A DNA stretch of 64,000 nt from Thalassia testudinum. Its lineage: Eukaryota > Streptophyta > Magnoliopsida > Alismatales > Hydrocharitaceae. How positions within the stretch are numbered: position 1 is the first letter of the stretch; each line of letters starts with the position of its first letter. Below, one piece after another: positions 35,129 through 46,095 of this stretch. The translations under genes and the position numbers were made by a program. The stretch is from assembly GCA_037157565.1 (NCBI GenBank), contig JAZHRO010000012.1:57961501-58025500 (forward strand), written 5' to 3'. Below the pieces are notes generated by a model. It saw only the letters and a program-made list of their open reading frames with translations, made no database searches and was not told where the DNA came from.

Positions 35129-36842
35129 CCTCTCCTTTTTGCCTAGTACGGTTCCCTTCCCTCTCTTTTTTTTCCTCTACGGCAAGCACTCTCTTTTTCT
35201 CCTCCCTCTCTCTCTAATTCTCTCTCCCTTCCGATTTCTTTATCCATGGCAGACAATCCCCTCAATTTATACTACCTCCAGCCGACTTTGTTATTAGAAA
35301 TTCGAAAGAAATAAATAAATTCGCATATCCTTGTTGTTATTATTATTATTTTATTTATTATTTTACCTATTCACCCCTATTATGTAGTATCGTATTATTC
35401 ATGTATCTTTTGTCACGAAATTTTGACTTTTGCAAAATGGATATCGTTGGAAAGCTTATAATGAGGGGAATTTAATTACACTAATTTTGATGCATTTCGG
35501 ACACATTTTGATTATGATCCTATTTGACCAAAAATGAAAGTTTTCCAACTTTTGAACTACGCAAATCAATTCATGTCCAACGAGTGCCAACGGGTTTGTC
35601 TCGAAGTGCTTAGCCTAAGAAAATAACATTGAAAAGTAGGTTTGGATCCTTAGAGGTCTATGGCTAATTAGAAGATGTGCCACCAGTAGCATCCTCACTC
35701 ATTTTGTGATTACCATGTAATTATATAATTTACAGAGTAATTTATAATGTGTATTAGTGTATATAGACTTAAATTAAATGTAAGTTGTACATGCAAATGC
35801 ATATTTTTATACATAATTTATTTAATCAAATTTATGAAATTAATAGATGTATATATTAACTTCATGATTATGTAATTTATTTGTAAATATTTCCCCTAAT
35901 TAACCGCTAATTATAACCCTAAATATCTTAATAACACATACACAAATGCAACAACAACGTAGATGACATCACGCCCACGTTTAGTCCCACATCGTGGGAT
36001 AACAATGCGACGATGTGACATAATAAATCGTGCTCGTATCGCCGGTCGAGAGACTTTGATGTGGACGCTACGACGTGCCTTGCATGTTAAATGGAAACGT
36101 GCGCTTATGCGTGCACTGTGCGTGTGCGTGGGCCTATGAGGGCCTGATTTGGAATTTTGTGGGCCCTCCGAGGTGGCCTCCGAGTGCCATGTGAAGATGT
36201 TTGTGGCATTGTTCCTATCCTGTAGGGGCCATCCTAGTAGTAGTACCTATCCGACCCTTGGGTCGTTGATCCTGCGAAAATGGTCCATTTTTTTTAGGCC
36301 AAGAACTAAGTGGGCTTAGGGTTAGGAGAAAAACAAAGTTTTAAGTAGAGGCTAAGTTAGTTAGTTAGTTATGTTAGGAGTAAAATTTTATTCTCTTTGC
36401 CTTGTGCTGTATATGATTTTTTGAGGCCTTTGTACATGTAATTCTTTCTTTTTATTCTTTTTGTATAAACTTGAATATAGGTAGTTTTATTAATTAGATA
36501 CTTGCATATATCTTCTTATATGTATATAGATTACGTGTAAATAATCTAGTTTAGATTAGAACTAATTTTTATGCCTTTTCATTTAATATATTTTTAAGTC
36601 ATTTCCTAATTCAATTAGTTTGTTAGAACTTGTAACTAATTTAGATTAATGGATTCTTTAATTGTTTAATTCCTAATTCATTCTTTTATAAATAAAATTG
36701 ATGTTTTTGAAATAAAAGATAAATTTTGAATTATAGAGAGTGATGTATATTAATAATCGTCTCCTAATAAATTACTTGAAATAAAATCAGTAAAAATTAT
36801 ATATAAATAAAAGGACATCTGTCTGAATTGTAACACTAACCT
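35129..36842. other. Remainder of the interrupted LTR, then A/T-rich non-coding DNA
   Basis: The first several hundred bases continue the LTR begun at 22,920 (C/T-rich at first, then A/T-rich). After that I see only non-coding sequence with tandem ttag units near 36,350. No reading frame is credible. Confidence 0.45.
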
Positions 36843-36850
36843 ATTACAAC

Positions 36851-37521
36851 CAGGGCTGTCAAAGGCGAGAGGCACTAAAAGGCGAGGATCCAAAATACCC
36901 GAGGCGCTAGGTGTTTGCTCGAGAAAGATGAGGCGTTAATGCACACACAGTAACTAAAATATGGTATGTTATGATTACATATATATAATATACTAGATAT
37001 ATGAGTGATTGGACAAACAAGAGTAATGCACATACATATGCACATTGATACATATCAAAAGTGTGCATACAATTTCGTACATTAATATATACACATGTAA
37101 ATGTATAAATTATATTTATATGCTATATTATGCACATGCGCACATGTGTATGTACATATATATTTGTATGTATAAGTTGACATGTGCGTACATACAAAAA
37201 ACATACAAAATATGTGTGTGTGCGCTTATATATATATCATATGTATGTATTGTACATATCTATGCATATGTGCATATACATACGCATAGATGTGTGTTTA
37301 ACGAAGAGAGAGTACCCAATAGTTAGGTGAAAAGAAATTAAAACCCTTAAAAGTATTTAAAAAAATGAAAAATCAGGTGTTCGCCCGGGGTGCCTAGTGC
37401 CTTGGTCCAGGCCCTCTCCTAGGCGACCCCTCAGGCAAATTAGGTGAAGCCAGCCTTGTCAAGATGCTATGGCCTCGTCTCGCCTCAACCTGGTGCCTAG
37501 GCAAGTGCCTTGACAGCACTA
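36851..37521. mobile_element. Non-autonomous hAT element, copy B (671 bp)
   Basis: A perfect 8-bp target duplication, attacaac, flanks the element at 36,843-36,850 and 37,522-37,529. The left end is cagggctgtcaaaggc; the reverse complement of the right end is tagtgctgtcaaggca. Clustered AGGCG motifs occupy both subterminal parts, and the A/T-rich centre has runs of alternating catatg-type sequence. No transposase is present. Confidence 0.92.
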
Positions 37522-37570
37522 ATTACAACGATAATAAACCCTAATTAATAAGCTCTCCGAATTGATTATC

Positions 37571-37573
<3 letters not shown>

Positions 37574-37610
<37 letters not shown>
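37574..37610. repeat. (AG)n microsatellite
   Basis: About 18 uninterrupted AG units, 45 bp from the end of hAT copy B. The short open frames over it are low-complexity. Confidence 0.95.
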
Positions 37611-37613
<3 letters not shown>

Positions 37614-38144
37614 GGGTTGGGCGATCGCTGTCCATGACAACTAAGGGGGACATTCCAAGGTCCCTGCTGAAGGACCAGTGCAAGCCACATGAGGCTACCC
37701 TTTGCCACCTACTCGAACTTAACACCTCCACCATCAGTTCGTTAGTTTGCCCCTCCCCATTAAGATTTCATTATATTTTATTTTGTATTACAAAGGTGGT
37801 GGAGTAATTAAAAAAAAAAGAGGAAGTAAAAAATTGAAGGAGAGAGTTTGAGAAGAGGAAAAATTTCAAAAAGAAAAAAGAAAAAAATAAAAGAAAAAGA
37901 AGCAAAAAAATAGAAAAAATATTTTTAAAAAAAGGATAAAAAAGGAAAATGCTGATGAGAATAGAGGGAGAAGCACTTCTTTATTTTGATTTTTATTTCT
38001 TCTCGTTATTTTCATCTATGTGATTATGAGAGCAAGGGAGAGTATGGAAGAAAGGGGGAGTGTGGATGTCTATTGTTGTCACCTTATTTGGGAGTCCCTT
38101 TGTTGCAGATTTTCAGATCTGCATTTTTCTCTCTTCCTAAGGTA

Positions 38145-38448
38145 CGATGATATCCTCCAGCAGTTCTGATGTGACATCGGATATCGCTACGGATGATGAA
38201 AATTACAGGTCATCACATAAGAAATCAGACTCTGGGAAGTCCAGAGTTTTGAGGTCTGCGAGAGGGAGATCTATTTTGGAGGTCCTCAGAGGAAGGGCCC
38301 AGGCAATTTCTATATGAGGGATACAGCTTTGAAGTCTTCAGAGGAAGACCCTCTACAGGGATATTGAGTGGGGAGCCACCAACACTAGGTCTTCAAAGGA
38401 GAGGCCTCTTGTCAAAGCCAGCTACAGTTCATCGAGTAGCTCTAGATC
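38145..38448 (+). pseudogene. Relic resembling Copia gag, split by a solo LTR
   Basis: A serine- and arginine-rich frame starting ISSSSSDVTSDI (38,150) runs to SSSSSSRS at 38,448, where the solo LTR is inserted. It resumes at 41,994 and reaches a polypurine tract and LTR at 42,113-42,127. It lies where a Copia gag would, but no pol lies between it and the 3' LTR once the insertion is removed, so this would be an internally deleted element. The gag identity is uncertain. Confidence 0.35.
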
Positions 38449-41400
38449 TGTTACGACCCAAACCGGCTCTACGTGGAATCGAGGTTGAATTGCCTCGACT
38501 AACCCAAGACCCAATCGTCCTACGAGAAATATACCAAAATATATTAATTTTCACACATGCCTTATAGCTAGAAGAATGAATAAAAGACTGAAATTTGTAA
38601 AGTGACTATTGAAAAACAGTTTCACAAGAGAAATAGCACGATTACATTATAGTTATCACAACTTACTAGAAAACGGAAATTGAACTACTGGTTCCAAATA
38701 GATACGACAATGAAAGGAGTAATAACTTATAGCAGAAGAATAGAACAACTAAGGCTAAGCGCGGCTAGGCCCAAGTCCCCTCCGCAGCCGGCGAGGCGGG
38801 CTGCTCACTTTCCTATCCTGAATACAAGTGGTAGACATCAGCAAAAGCTGAGTAGAGTAGCAAGTGTACAATTAACTAATACAATTTAACTAAAAGTAGA
38901 AAGCATTTCACACATTTTCATGTTTTATTTCTATTTCTAAGTATCGATTGTTTAGTGTTTTCGGATATTCTAGCAAAAGGTCTCATTATTTCTTGGTTCA
39001 CATGTTCTCTAACGGAATAATCTTACTACAGTTTTTCCTATGATGCAGAACATGCATGTGGTGCTCTCCTGGCCGAGAGAATACCGCACGTTTGTCCAAC
39101 ACCTAGTCTACCACCCCAAGGTCATAGTTGCGATGTAGCGGTGACTACAGTACGTGCGATAAATGCACGGGGGTTACCCTGCACTGGTAGGCGGTCAGTT
39201 GTTTTCGCCCATGTTGTCGAGGCGAGCGCCTCAGGCGTTGAGGTGATGAGGCAAGGCGCTACAGGGAGTTGTCGCCTCGATGAAGACCCATGCGATGGCC
39301 TTGATCAGGAGACATGCCTCCTCACCTTGGGCAGCGCCTCGTCGCCTCGCCGCCACATTGCCTGAACCCTAGATCGTTTGAAATGGTGGTGAGGTTCTTC
39401 GACCACCATCACCCTGAGTTGCTGAGTGTCGCTTGTCATCTGCAGTGCCTCCTCAACCTTGATCGCCCATGTATGATCTCCTCGACTTGCACTGCCTGAG
39501 CGTCATCGGCCTGAGCTTTTGCGTTTCCGCGATGAAGCTGGGAGTGAAAGGGTGCTCAGAACGAAACTCTTTCTTCGTTTTCTTTCTTTATATATATATA
39601 TATATGTACTAAGTACTAATAGTGCTCAAGCACATATATAACACACACACACACAAGGGTAAACGGTAAACATATATATATGTTATATAAGTATGCATAT
39701 AACATAAGTATTGTGTATATATATATATATATGTATATGAACTGCTATATTTGTATGTAACATTGTAACTATGTATATGTATAAGTATGCATATATATAT
39801 TTTTTGGTTTTTATGTTTTTCACTTCAATAACAATTTTGATTTTTATGTTTAAAGCTTTTCTTTCTTTACCATTTGAAATTATGTGAAATAATTTGTGAC
39901 CATACAATTCATATCATTTTCTTCTACTTAAAGTCTCTAACATTGTTATTAGACATATTTTTATAAACTTAGTGCTATTAAATTAAGTTAATAAGACATA
40001 TATATATGCAAATAAAAAACGATCGCCTCAATTCACTCAGGATGTCGCCTTTTTATCGCCTCTTGCCTCGAGTGATTTTGAGCCGTGTCGCCTTGGTATC
40101 GCCTTTCGCATTGACAGCATTGGTTTCCGCTAACAAGTACACTCTAAAGTCGTATAGCATAGAATAGAACAGGGGTCACACCCCTCACTAGTATGCGTAC
40201 CCTCATCCAACTATCCCCGTTGGCCCCATTGGCCTAACAGGAGTCAGTGTAAAAATGTCATTTCTATCCTGAATCCCAATCCGAGGGAAGGCTAGCTTTC
40301 TTCCCACACAAGGGGTGATTAGCTCTCCTCGATATGTGCGTACACGAGAATCAGCTCACTCCTGTACCAGAACCCAACCAACATTTAAGCGAATCATTCC
40401 ATCATTATCAGAGTTTCATACCATAGTAGATAAGTTATTCTTCTAGTTCTCCCTAAGGTTCATTTACAAATCATTTAATTCTATTTTAAACACCAGCAAA
40501 TAACATGCATTTTCATTCATATTTAGATTTCAAACATGGAAGTAGACAACTAAGTGCATTATAGTAAAAGCTTTGATCTCAATCGATAGGGTTATCATTT
40601 TCTCACAACAAGAATTAATCATTATTCACATGTATAACAAGTATAAAGCTCATAAATTAAGAGTTAGGGCATGCACGTGTGTCTATAAGACAAACTAGTT
40701 ATCGATTTCATTCACAAATAGCATTAGTAAAAATTGTAATGATTCATTAAGTAGCTACTTGTAAAATAGATTCAAAATGGACCTAACCACATCGGGACAA
40801 GAGGGCCACTCTACATAGGCGTATGGGAGCTATGGGGGCAAGAGGAACCAATCCGGACGTCCCCACAAGTCTTGCGTGAGTCCCGAACTCATAGCCTACA
40901 CTAAATCAATGGTCAACTGGAGCATTAAATACTTTGACCAACATTTTAGTGTGCTAAGGCAATTCAAAACAGTATAAAATTTACTCCAGTAAGTGGAAAA
41001 TTCCAAGGGCTTTCCAACGATACATGTCGTGCGGAAATCGAACCTCGTTTGGGCTCTAAGTTGGCCCAAAAACCCTTTCTGGTTCACTTGAACCAGGCCG
41101 GGTTGGTTTGAATTGACTGAACCGACCGCCCCCTTGCACTCACACCTCCTTCGGACGTTTGATACACTCTCCAGACATCTTATCGAGACCCGGTTTACCC
41201 TCGCGCTTTCCTTTTTGGACGTTTGGTGTTCGTTCCCATCGTCTGCATGGCTCTTTGACGTTCATACAATTGCTTGGTGGTCCGATGCGTGCCTCGAAGT
41301 CCGCCCACACGTGACCCCACACGGGCTCGCCTCGTGTGCCGCACAACCCGTGCACAGTGCCCCACTCGGCCTCGCTCACCGTGGGTTGCGTTTGCCTCGC

Positions 41401-41988
41401 GAACTTCGCCCACGTCGGCTTGCGTGCCACTCTGCATCGCGAGCTGTGCCCAGCTTCTCTCACGATGCGTGGCGTTGCCCCTTGCCTTGCGAGCTGTGCC
41501 TGCAGCGGGCCCCACTCTGCACGCCAAACGCATTGCGTCTTCCTCATAGACCATGCCTGCAGCACCTTGCACCGCATGCCCTCCTATAGCTTCGCACGTC
41601 GTGCCCGTGTGCCTCGCCTGCCATGCCGCTGCTCCTTTCTCTCTCCGACCTTCCCCCCCTCTCGTTCTCTTACTCTCTTTCTTGCGACGCAGAGGTAAAG
41701 TGGGAGAAGAGAGGAAGGAGAAATGTACGACGGTGGCCCTCCCTATTTTGTTCCACAGCAGCGTCGAGCTCAAGGAGTTTGGTGAGGATGTGTGTGGTGC
41801 TGGAATTGAGGAGAGGGTTTTTAAGGGGGGTTTTGTGGGGTAGGGTTTTAGGGTTGTTTGGGTGGATTTTAGGTCACGTGGGCTTGTAAAAATTGCGGTT
41901 CGACCCCTGCACTTCCACTTCGTGTGAAAAGTTCAACAACCACCCCAAAGAAATTAAGCTTTCCCCCGACGGTGCCTGGGTCATTTCA
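38449..41988 (-). mobile_element. Solo LTR of the chromovirus family, itself interrupted
   Basis: It starts TGTTACGACCCAAACC and ends GGGTCATTTCA, with a perfect 5-bp target duplication agatc at 38,444-38,448 and 41,989-41,993 and no internal region. Without the nested hAT element and its duplication it is about 2,618 bp, close to the 2.65-2.7 kb LTRs of the complete element. The order of internal blocks (gtgactacag and cgataaatgcac near 39,140; G/C-rich end with gacgtttg motifs near 41,150) agrees. A solo LTR arises by recombination between the two LTRs of a full element. The long frames in 41,113-41,890 are in LTR sequence and are not genes. Confidence 0.88.
39209..40122. mobile_element. 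Non-autonomous hAT element, copy C (914 bp), inside the solo LTR
   Basis: The target duplication is gttttcgc at 39,201-39,208 and gtttccgc at 40,123-40,130 (one mismatch). The left end is ccatgttgtcgaggcg; the reverse complement of the right end is caatgctgtcaatgcg. The empty site is visible in the related LTR at 33,210-33,230 (gttgtttttgttaacg), which confirms the boundaries. Its GCCTC/AGGCG-rich ends match copy A closely; the centre is A/T-rich and non-coding. Confidence 0.9.
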
Positions 41989-42112
41989 AGATCTAGCTGA
42001 TGTCTCGTCATTAGTACACCCACTTCCAAGTAAGAACCAATCTAGAGAGTTGTGTTCTATTGTGTAGAATGTGTTTCATTTTTTGTACGAGCTAAGCATT
42101 TCATGCTCCAGC

Positions 42113-42320
42113 TTGAGGGGGAGCATTGAAGAATGTAGGTTGCTGTTTAGTGCCACATCTTGAGATGTAGTCTGTTGGAGTGTGTGGTAGCCTATAAATA
42201 TACATCTACTCCCTACTTATTTCTTTAAGAAGAAATAACAGAGATACATGCTCATAGGACGTTTCTTCCGTGATTTTCTCGTTCTTTGTGAGTGAGATTT
42301 TCATGAAAATTCAAGTGTTA
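42113..42320 (+). repeat. Copia-type polypurine tract and 3' LTR fragment
   Basis: ttgagggggagcat at 42,113-42,126 is a typical Copia polypurine tract, followed by an LTR starting tgaagaatgtagg. The LTR includes cctataaatata (TATA-like, about 42,191) and ends near 42,320. No matching 5' LTR was found. Confidence 0.55.
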
Positions 42321-42779
42321 TTATTATTTATACTTTGATAATTTTACCCTTCCATTGATTTATTTTGTTTAATTAACATGCTCTAAAGTCAAGTGCTACA
42401 AAGACAGCTCATGACATTGAGATAATTTTCTAAAAATACTTTGGAGGTTTATTTTGTGACTTCTCGCTGAAAATTTTTTTATCCAAATTAATGCCCACTA
42501 TCCTATTACTTGATTTATACAAGGAGAAAAATTCCAGCCAACACATCGAGAAATCTTTTTTGCAATAGGACAAAAGTCAAAATAATCTAGCTTAAGGGTT
42601 CAATTTTGTTCGTTCCCTCTTCGTACTTGGAGATAGGATATACTAATCAATGAGTAAATTTGTCGTCTGCCTCTCTATAATAAAGGAAAGGTCAACCTGC
42701 CATAGTTATTTGTAAAGAAAAATAATGTTGAGTTATCTGTACGTATCTCCTTCAGAGATCATACATTACATCACAAGTT
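42321..42779. other. Non-coding
   Basis: A/T-rich sequence without recognisable features between the Copia LTR fragment and the LINE target duplication. Confidence 0.5.
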
Positions 42780-42796
42780 TTGTGTCAACCATTAAT

Positions 42797-44185
42797 TTTT
42801 TTTTTGAAAAGGTAGAGGGTGGTTATCCCATAGTCACCTAAATTCATTTATCAAAACAAAATTACATCAAGAGTTTACAAAATGATCCTTCAAAAATCAA
42901 TCTAGGAGGAGATAGAAGAGACAAAGTTTTCGACATAAGGCCTCTCCCCCCTAAATATCACCTTATTCCTCCCCAGCCACACCCCCCACAAGATCGCCAG
43001 GGCCTTGCTCGATCATACTTAGAGCGAAAGGTGAAATCTCTGCCACCCACACTTCCCCTACTTAAGGACGACCAGAAGCTGGTGATGTCCTGGTGGGAGA
43101 TCCAGCCAATCCCCACCTCCTGCCAAACCTGTGCTACGAACGGGCACCGGAACAGAAGATGTTGGACATCCTCAACACCCCCCCACAAAGGGGGCATGCT
43201 AGGTCGCCCGTCTGGACCCATCTAGCTCCACTGTTTCGTCATGATCCATTCTCTTCTAACCAGTTAGGCAAAAATCTTCACCTTCAGGGGGCACTTCGCT
43301 GTCCAGATTAGCCTACAGTCCTGCATGAAGTTAATGTTCGAGGGGGTCCCACCAGACCCCAGCCTATGGTACACCTCTGCAACCAAAAAATCACCCTCCT
43401 CCCAGTAAAAACTGTCGGGGCCTTCGCCCGGGGCCCAGCCCACCAACTCCTACAGGAGCCTCTGGAAGTCCTCACAGCTCTACTCCGAGAGGCCCCCTCG
43501 GAAGATGGGACACCAGTATCTATCCCAGCAATCCCGAACCTTCGCCGATGCGTCCACCACACTTCCCAGTAATCGAGGGAACCTCTCCCCAATGGTAGAG
43601 CCGCCCCTTGCCAGTCGTCCTGCCAGAAGCGGAAAGAGTCCCCCGCCCCAAGCACTGGGTCAAAGAAGCCACGCTCTCCCAGCCACCGCCGCTAGACCTC
43701 TGAGGAAGAAGGATGCTCCAGAGGGAGGGGGGAGCAGAGGGGTCCCCATGCCAGGAAGTCACCGTAACACCGGCGCATAACATCTTCAAGGAGTCCATGC
43801 TTGTGTCCTATCAACCTTGCAATCCATTTGGCGAGAAGGCTGATGTTCATTCTGCCCATGTCCTTGACCCTGAGTCCCCCCTCCTGTGTAGACTTGCACA
43901 CCTCTTCCTAAGCAACCAGTCTCGCCCCCTGCCTGCCGCCCTTGTAGTAGACCAGAAGAAATCTCTGATCAGTCCAGAGACCTTCCTCTCAGTCTGGTGT
44001 GGCATCTGGAACACCGGCAAGAAGTAAGACAGCATGGACGTCAGGATTGCCTTCACCAAGGTCATTCGCCCACCCCTGGACAACAGCCTGGAGGACCACC
44101 TTGCCAGCCGCCCCTCCATCCTTTCTAGCAATGGGAGCCAGTCTTGCAACCTGGAGGACCACCCTGCCATCCCGCTCCTCCATGC
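42797..44185 (-). mobile_element. 5'-truncated LINE with perfect 17-bp target duplication
   Basis: ttgtgtcaaccattaat stands at both 42,780-42,796 and 44,186-44,202. The 3' tail is the T-run at 42,797-42,805. The 1.39-kb body covers the post-RT and zf-RVT parts of ORF2 on the minus strand: DWLPLLERMEGRLARWSSRL, AKWIARLIGHKHGLLEDVM, PLKVKIFAW and DVQHLLFRCPFVAQVWQEVG, with frame changes. Its 5' end carries a short duplication of cctggaggaccacc (near 44,088 and 44,150). The exact target duplication makes it the youngest datable LINE in the window. Confidence 0.95.
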
Positions 44186-44493
44186 TTGTGTCAACCATTA
44201 ATATCAGCAAATTTAAAGACGGATCTCTTTTTTAAAGCCAAGAATCTATTATTCTTGCAAATAGAAACCTCCAAATTAAAGAGAAGTGCAGTAAACCTCC
44301 ATATCACCACAAATCAACAAAGATCAAATTCAAATATCTCATATATATAACAAACTTCCTGTGCCATAAATGTTTTTTTTTAAATGAAGAGGACTACCTT
44401 TCACAAAAAATGAAAAGGACTACATGAGGCTTCTGAAGTTATCTACCATTTCGTCATGTAGCATTAATCGAGAGGGTGGCTGAACAACCAGTC

Positions 44494-46095
44494 ATGGAGG
44501 CAGTTGCGACGGCAGTTGTGATGAAAGCTATGGAGGAGCTGTTCGGGAGGATCGCTTCCGCCGCCCGTAAGAATCTCCTTTATCTTGTATATCGAGAAGG
44601 AGATCAAGTTCTTGCGAAGAATCCTGCCGAAAGTGAAGGAGCCGATGCTGAACGCACGAGCACAGTTCCTGGATGCTGAAGAGTCAAACCTTGAGTGGGA
44701 GGACTGCCTCAAAGGCCTTAAGGAGTTTACTTATGATGTGGAAGACATCCTGGATGAGTACGAGACCAAAGCCGCTCAATGTCGTCTGAAGCATCAGCAG
44801 AGAAGCCAGAATAATCTAAAGGTACACCCACTTCCCCATTTCCCTTTCTCTTCTTTCCATCGTAAAACCATAATCGGCCACTATTAGCTAGATAAACATT
44901 GGAAGACTTGGTTTCAACAAACCAGTGTTTAAATATAAGGAAATGTTTTGTTGTAATGAAATTTCGAAATATACTTCAAACAAAATCCGTTTGAGGAAAC
45001 GTTATGTTGGTTTCAACAAACTGTGGATATACTTCAAACAAAAGATAGACTTGTTCTTGTAACGAAAATCCAAAATATAAGGAAACGTTATGTTGTACAA
45101 TTGCGTGAATCCGAGATACGCCTCGATTCAAATATCTATAAACAAAGTTTATAAATAGACCACAATATTAATTTCTTTCCTACCTTTCTTCTTCTAGTAG
45201 CCACAACTCCTCCCGAGAATGAAGATTGCGTGCAAGATCAAGGTGTTGTATCGTGAACTAAAGAAAGTGAAGGACGAGCAGCAGAGGATAGAGGAGTTCG
45301 TGAAGGAGGCTATGCGTGGGTTGGAAGACAAAGTAGATCGGCCATGAAAAGGCCAGTGACTGACGGGATGCTCAAGAAGGACTTCCAAATGACGAGGAGA
45401 GACGGGGAGAAGGAACAGGTGATTGAGAAGTTTCTGTTAGGTCCTGAATCTAATATGTTAGTTGTCATAACTGGGATGGGAGGGTTGGGCAAGACCACTT
45501 TCGCTTAAGGCATCCTTCGTGACGCAAAGATGGATGAGCATTTTCAGTTCAAGAAGTGGGTATGCCTGGGAGACAGGGAACATGATGTGAAAAGAGTTAT
45601 GGGCAAAATCTTGGGGCGTATTGAAGCAAGCAAGGAAGATCTTCAGTCGGAAGTGAAGAATAGAAGGTTTTTGATTGTGTTGGACAATGTTTGGAAAGGG
45701 AAGCTACGCGACTGGGATGAATTGTGGAGGCCACTTAGTTACGGGGATGATGGGAGTTGAGTTATCATAACCACTCGAGAAGAGGATGTCGGGAAAGAAT
45801 TGGGAGGTGATCTCCAAAATGTATCCATTACGCATCCTTGGTGTCGAGGACTGCTTGAGATTCTTAAGAAATATGCTTTTCCAAATGGATTTCCCTCAAC
45901 TTCACATGGAAGTGGTAGTTTGGAGAATATTGCCTGGAAGGTTGTTGAAAAGAAGGTGAAAGGACCTCCTTTAGCAGCAAGGCTTATTGGGTCCTCACTG
46001 AGGGATGAAATCGACGAGAGTTGTTGGAGGAGAGCGCTCGAAGACATCAAGGAGACAGGTAAAGAACATATCATGTCAGTAATGAAGTGGAGCTA
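44494..46095 (+). pseudogene. CC-NBS resistance-gene fragment, plus copy
   Basis: An Rx-type coiled-coil exon starts at the ATG at 44,494 (MEAVATAVVMKAMEELFGRI), shifts frame near 44,580 and continues EIKFLRRILPKV to EFTYDVEDILDEY, with a donor after 44,820. An acceptor near 45,196 leads to KIKVLYRELKKVKDEQQRI and the NB-ARC domain: P-loop GMGGLGKTTFA, RNBS-A FQFKKWVCLGD, kinase-2 RFLIVLDNVW (usually LDDVW), RNBS-B VIITTRE, and GPPLAARLIGSSLRD in place of GLPL. TAA at about 45,508 and TGA at about 45,758 interrupt it, part of the ARC region is missing, and there are no leucine-rich repeats. Intact relatives are intracellular immune receptors with an ATP/ADP switch. From 45,329 on it pairs with an inverted copy. 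Confidence 0.9.

Noticed and set aside
37045..37326. 93-codon Tyr/Ile/Cys-rich frame
   Set aside because: Alternating catatg-type A/T-rich core of hAT copy B; low-complexity translation.
41195..41773. Overlapping long frames on both strands
   Set aside because: G/C-rich end of the solo LTR; frames are open on several registers at once and match no retroelement or host protein.
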